Assembly (NCBI GenBank): GCA_034670405.1
Contig: JAXDDX010000048.1
Location: 1,736,001-1,800,000 of the forward strand
Origin: Hoplostethus atlanticus
Taxonomy: Eukaryota; Chordata; Actinopteri; Trachichthyiformes; Trachichthyidae
Direction: 5' to 3'
Length of the DNA: 64,000 nt
Made by a program: the position numbers and the translations under genes. Below the pieces are notes generated by a model. The model was not told the origin of the DNA, did no database searches, and saw nothing but the letters and a program-made list of their open reading frames with translations. Position 1 is the stretch's first letter. Each line of letters starts with the position of its first letter. This document shows, one piece after another, positions 60,686 to 64,000 of the stretch.

Positions 60686-61103
60686 GTGAGTTTTTTTCGA
60701 ATCCCCTCCTTTCCTGTTGTGACAGAAACGGGCCACCAAGACACCCAGCCAGCGGCTTTATAGACGGGACGTTTCTCGAGGTTTACTACGGCGTTATGCC
60801 TAGTCTTGTGAATGCTTCGGGGCAAAGTTTTGGCGAGGCGAAATTTTAGGGACTGGTCATTTTGACCACTTTGACCAATTGGAGTAGTCTTCCCGAGCCT
60901 GCGTTATTCAGCATAGCACATCCGCCGAGTTTCCTTTCCTAACTAAAACTGACTCAAGTAACCACACCGTTGCTTCCTCTCCAAATGTTTAAACAGTTTA
61001 CGTCGGGCGGGGAAACCTACACTTTCATTGTATTCATTGCGATATTTTTGGTAGTTTAAGTAATTTTTTCCTATGCTGACTGAAGCATATTTTTCATGTC
61101 AAG

Positions 61104-61181
61104 GCTCCTTAATAGTGTGGAAGTGTGGAAGCGGTTTGGATGGCACATGACAGCAGCTCAGAGACACCTTTAGAGAGCAAG
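61104..61181 (+). other. gcnt4: gcnt4 5'UTR exon 2 with an upstream ATG
   Basis: Acceptor-like tcatgtcaag ends at 61103 and a strong donor (gagcaag then gtgagt) lies at 61181/61182. It contains an atg at 61140. If spliced to 61643, this atg opens a short frame (MAHDSSSETPLESK...) that overlaps the gcnt4 start out of frame and stops soon after. Confidence 0.45.
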
Positions 61182-61643
61182 GTGAGTTTTATTCAAAAAG
61201 ATGTACACGATTTAACCGCTGTAATTTACAGGCTATTTGAAAGTTGCTAAACAAAGTGATGTGCCGTAATAGCAAATATTTATTTCAGATGTTCAGGTTG
61301 TAGTTTTCATCAAACAATAAATCTCATTCAGTGCTCTTAGCAGTGTCACAGAAATGTGTGTGTGTGGGGGGGAGTTGGGACTGCCGCTTCCTTTATCCAT
61401 AAACTTTCTGTTTGTAAACTAAACTAAACAATTTACTTGACTTTACACATTTTCAAATTCCCCAGGAAATTTATACTGTAACAAAACTAATTGAGTATAA
61501 CAGGAATATAATAATGCAAGTTCTTTTACGTCATCTATTTAACCAAATATATAGTAATATAAGTCAGCTAGCTAGTCTACAACTAAATAATATAACTTCA
61601 GTGCTCATTGTCATATCTTTTTTTTTATCCTCTTCTCTGCAGA

Positions 61644-62936
61644 ATGAAAATAAGATGTGCCCCCTTACATAGGTTGAAACACAGGTGCTTCCTGTTTTCG
61701 CTGTCTCTGCTGGTGGTGTGTCTGCTCAAACTGGTCTACGTTAAAGTGACCGTGAGGAACAGCTTCTACATCGAGCCCTATGGAATCACGGCCAGCTCCT
61801 CCGGACTCCAGAGCTACAGATATGACATCAACTGCACCGCCATCCAGCAGCTGGAACCTGTGGAGATAGGGAAGGCTCTTGAGATACGAAGGAAAGTCAT
61901 TATTGACTTGGATGATGATAGCATTGTTTCTTTGACCTCAGACTGTCAGAGCTTTATCAAAACGAGGGGATACAATGGCATTCTCGTGTCGGACGAGGAG
62001 CGGCGTTTCCCGCTGGCGTACTCCCTCGTGGTGCATAAGAACGCACCCATGGTGGAGCGTATTCTTAACGCCATCTACGCACCTCACAACATCTACTGCG
62101 TTCACTATGACCAGAAGTCTTCTCCAGCTTTTATAATGGCCGTAAAAAACCTGGCTCAGTGTATCCCAAATGTGTTCATCGCCACCAAACTGGAGTCGGT
62201 GGAGTACGCCCACATCACCAGGCTTAATGCTGACCTCAACTGCCTCTCTGACCTGTTGAGGTCAGAGGTCAAGTGGAAGTATGTCATCAACCTGTGTGGC
62301 CAGGATTTTCCCCTCAAGTCCAACTATGAGCTGGTGATGGAGCTTAAGCGGCTGAATGGCAGTAACATGCTGGAGTCCAGCCGCCCCAGTGAGCTAAAGA
62401 AACAGCGCTTCAGCTTCCACCACGAGCTGAAGAAAGTGCCTCATGAGTACCGCCGGCTTCCTGTCAAAACGACGCGGGCCAAGGACGCGGCTCCTCACGG
62501 TATCAAGATGTTCATTGGGAGTGCGTACTTTGTCCTATCTTGGGAGTTTGTGAGTCATATAACCGGTAGCCAGATGGCCGTAGACTTTCTGGTATGGTCC
62601 GCCGACACATACTCACCAGACGAACACTTCTGGGCCACCCTGGTCCGGGTCCCCGGGGTGCCAGGCCACATTCCCAGGTCAGACCCGGATGTTACGGATC
62701 TTAAGAGTAAGACGCGACTGGTCAAATGGAACTACTTAGAAGGATCCCTGTATCCACCTTGCACTGGCACACACCTGCGTAGTGTTTGTATCTACGGGGC
62801 CGCTGAGCTCCGCTGGCTCCTGAACTATGGCCATTGGTTTGCTAACAAATTTGATCCCAAAGTGGACCCGATACTGATTAAGTGCTTGGAAGAGAAGCTG
62901 AAGGAAAAACGTCAATACAGAGCAAACCTACAGTGA
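61644..62936 (+). CDS. gcnt4: Core 2 beta-1,6-N-acetylglucosaminyltransferase 4
   Basis: A Golgi type II membrane enzyme of family GT14 that adds a beta-1,6 GlcNAc branch to core 1 O-glycans, forming core 2. The coding region is one exon of 430 codons (human 453 aa). I take ATG at 61644, just after the acceptor ctctgcag, since an upstream in-frame ATG at 61608 lies before that splice site. It shows a short cytoplasmic tail ([14 protein letters not shown]), a signal anchor at about residues 15-32 ([17 protein letters not shown]), a stem with an NCT glycosylation site, then the GT14 (Branch) domain with [46 protein letters not shown] and [13 protein letters not shown]. Conserved cysteines are in place. 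The C-terminus is lysine-rich ([13 protein letters not shown]). The frame is fully intact. Confidence 0.95.
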   Translation: MKIRCAPLHRLKHRCFLFSLSLLVVCLLKLVYVKVTVRNSFYIEPYGITASSSGLQSYRYDINCTAIQQLEPVEIGKALEIRRKVIIDLDDDSIVSLTSDCQSFIKTRGYNGILVSDEERRFPLAYSLVVHKNAPMVERILNAIYAPHNIYCVHYDQKSSPAFIMAVKNLAQCIPNVFIATKLESVEYAHITRLNADLNCLSDLLRSEVKWKYVINLCGQDFPLKSNYELVMELKRLNGSNMLESSRPSELKKQRFSFHHELKKVPHEYRRLPVKTTRAKDAAPHGIKMFIGSAYFVLSWEFVSHITGSQMAVDFLVWSADTYSPDEHFWATLVRVPGVPGHIPRSDPDVTDLKSKTRLVKWNYLEGSLYPPCTGTHLRSVCIYGAAELRWLLNYGHWFANKFDPKVDPILIKCLEEKLKEKRQYRANLQ

Positions 62937-64000
62937 AGAGGAAATGTGATTGGGAGAGGGAGAAGCAGTTTCTTCATTCATGTGACTATTAGTCAACGCT
63001 GAAAGATTAGGCCATCCAGCACAGCGGGGTAATGCCCTCTACATTGTCCACGTATTAAAATCATTGTCTGCAATTTACACTGATCTCAGAGGGCAATACA
63101 TGAAAGGAGTGCCTATCTCTATAATAATAATAAAAATACTGTATGCAATGTTGCATGTTGCAATAATACCAAACAAACTAGTGGTTTCAGGAAATGCCTT
63201 CCTAAAAGAGTGACACCTGAATTCACAGCCATATACTGTGTATATGTTATTCTAGTTCTTGCTTGAATTCTGTTCTAATGGCACAGTGTTAGAAACACTA
63301 CTGTTATCACTATCGCCTGACTTGTAACTGAAATGCTCCACCGAGGTTCTCTTTTTGGAAAGCAATTCATATGAGGAAGGTTGGATTAATACGGAAGCTT
63401 GTGATCTCTTGATGATTTATTTATTTCTAAATAAAAGCATTATCAATGGTGTATCCCGTGCATTACTTGGCCCATGGGCATGACATGAGGTGTTACCTGT
63501 CGGCATTGGCCTAATGCTGTTGATACCATCTCCAAACAACACTATTCTTGTTAAAGAATAGTGGCTGACTTGTCGTAGCCTGCCCAGTCAATTAATTGAG
63601 CAATTAGTGTTAATAGAGGTATTGGGATTCCCTGGTGCTTAAGATGCTACTTTGTTCATGCACAATACAATAGAGTACTCATATATATATATACATACAT
63701 ATTTCCAAGTGTTAAAGTGAGCAGGTACAAGCCTCTAATACTCTATAGTCTGCTCTGCTGCTGCATCTGACTGTACTTTCTGATACAAAGTGACGTTTTA
63801 ATCCCCTCTATGGCCAGATCCAGGCTCGGTTCCAAACACTGATGACTCGGCAGGACTTAATATATATCAAATGTTTGCGAGGAGGTGGAAGCTGACGAGC
63901 CACCATAATTTAGGCTGCCTGCGCGCTGACTCCCAGGCCTGGATCCATCAGGATACAACCGGAGGAGGAAGACCCCCACAGTCTCTTGACAGCCCACAGC
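62937..64000 (+). other. gcnt4: gcnt4 3'UTR and right flank
   Basis: Polyadenylation signal aataaa at 63430-63435, giving a 3'UTR of about 0.5 kb. Beyond it are a short TA/TACA repeat (about 63680-63705) and unique-looking sequence with no exon recognised. Confidence 0.55.

Overview
This window is a nuclear locus from a ray-finned fish, probably a percomorph teleost. Genes are split by GT-AG introns, and the intergenic and intronic DNA is packed with elements typical of fish: L2 and Rex1/Babar-like LINEs, tRNA-derived SINEs, a V-SINE, Tc1/mariner, PIF/Harbinger and hAT-like DNA transposons, a probable solo LTR and CA/TG microsatellites. No bacterial, CRISPR or phage-like system is present. 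All gene models below come from reading splice sites and reading phase by eye; no database search was run.

Layout. 1-16000 is repeat-rich and gene-poor. It holds a nest of DNA transposon, L2 LINE and tRNA-SINE (about 3287-6858), an old L2 fragment (6880-7400), and a Tc1 copy split by a Harbinger element (9658-11358). 16011-18544 (minus) carries the 5' exons of frataxin (fxn); its 3' exons were not found. 18700-27000 holds a tyrosine-recombinase-like relic, a GC-rich probable solo LTR, minisatellites and a Lys-tRNA-like SINE. 27008-38880 (minus) is a complete HMG-CoA reductase gene (hmgcr): one 5'UTR exon plus 19 coding exons whose lengths add to 2664 nt (887 aa). 41563-59862 (plus) is a complete ankrd31 gene: 26 exons, 5298 nt, 1765 aa. 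61644-62936 (plus) is the single coding exon of gcnt4 (430 aa), with two 5'UTR exons upstream.

The hmgcr-ankrd31-gcnt4 order and orientation match the human 5q13 neighbourhood. hmgcr and ankrd31 are divergent across about 2.7 kb; ankrd31 and gcnt4 run head-to-tail, a few hundred bases apart. The genes do not form one pathway: hmgcr is the sterol-regulated enzyme of the mevalonate pathway in the ER, frataxin acts in mitochondrial iron-sulfur assembly, ANKRD31 is a meiotic recombination scaffold and GCNT4 is a Golgi O-glycan branching enzyme.

The most interesting observations concern transposons meeting gene structure. An antisense L2 tail abuts and partly forms the splice donor of hmgcr exon 6. 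hmgcr intron 7 is almost entirely one transposon. A near-intact LINE ORF sits in an ankrd31 intron inside a TG microsatellite. A perfect 16-bp-arm hairpin lies about 0.5 kb upstream of the ankrd31 start codon.
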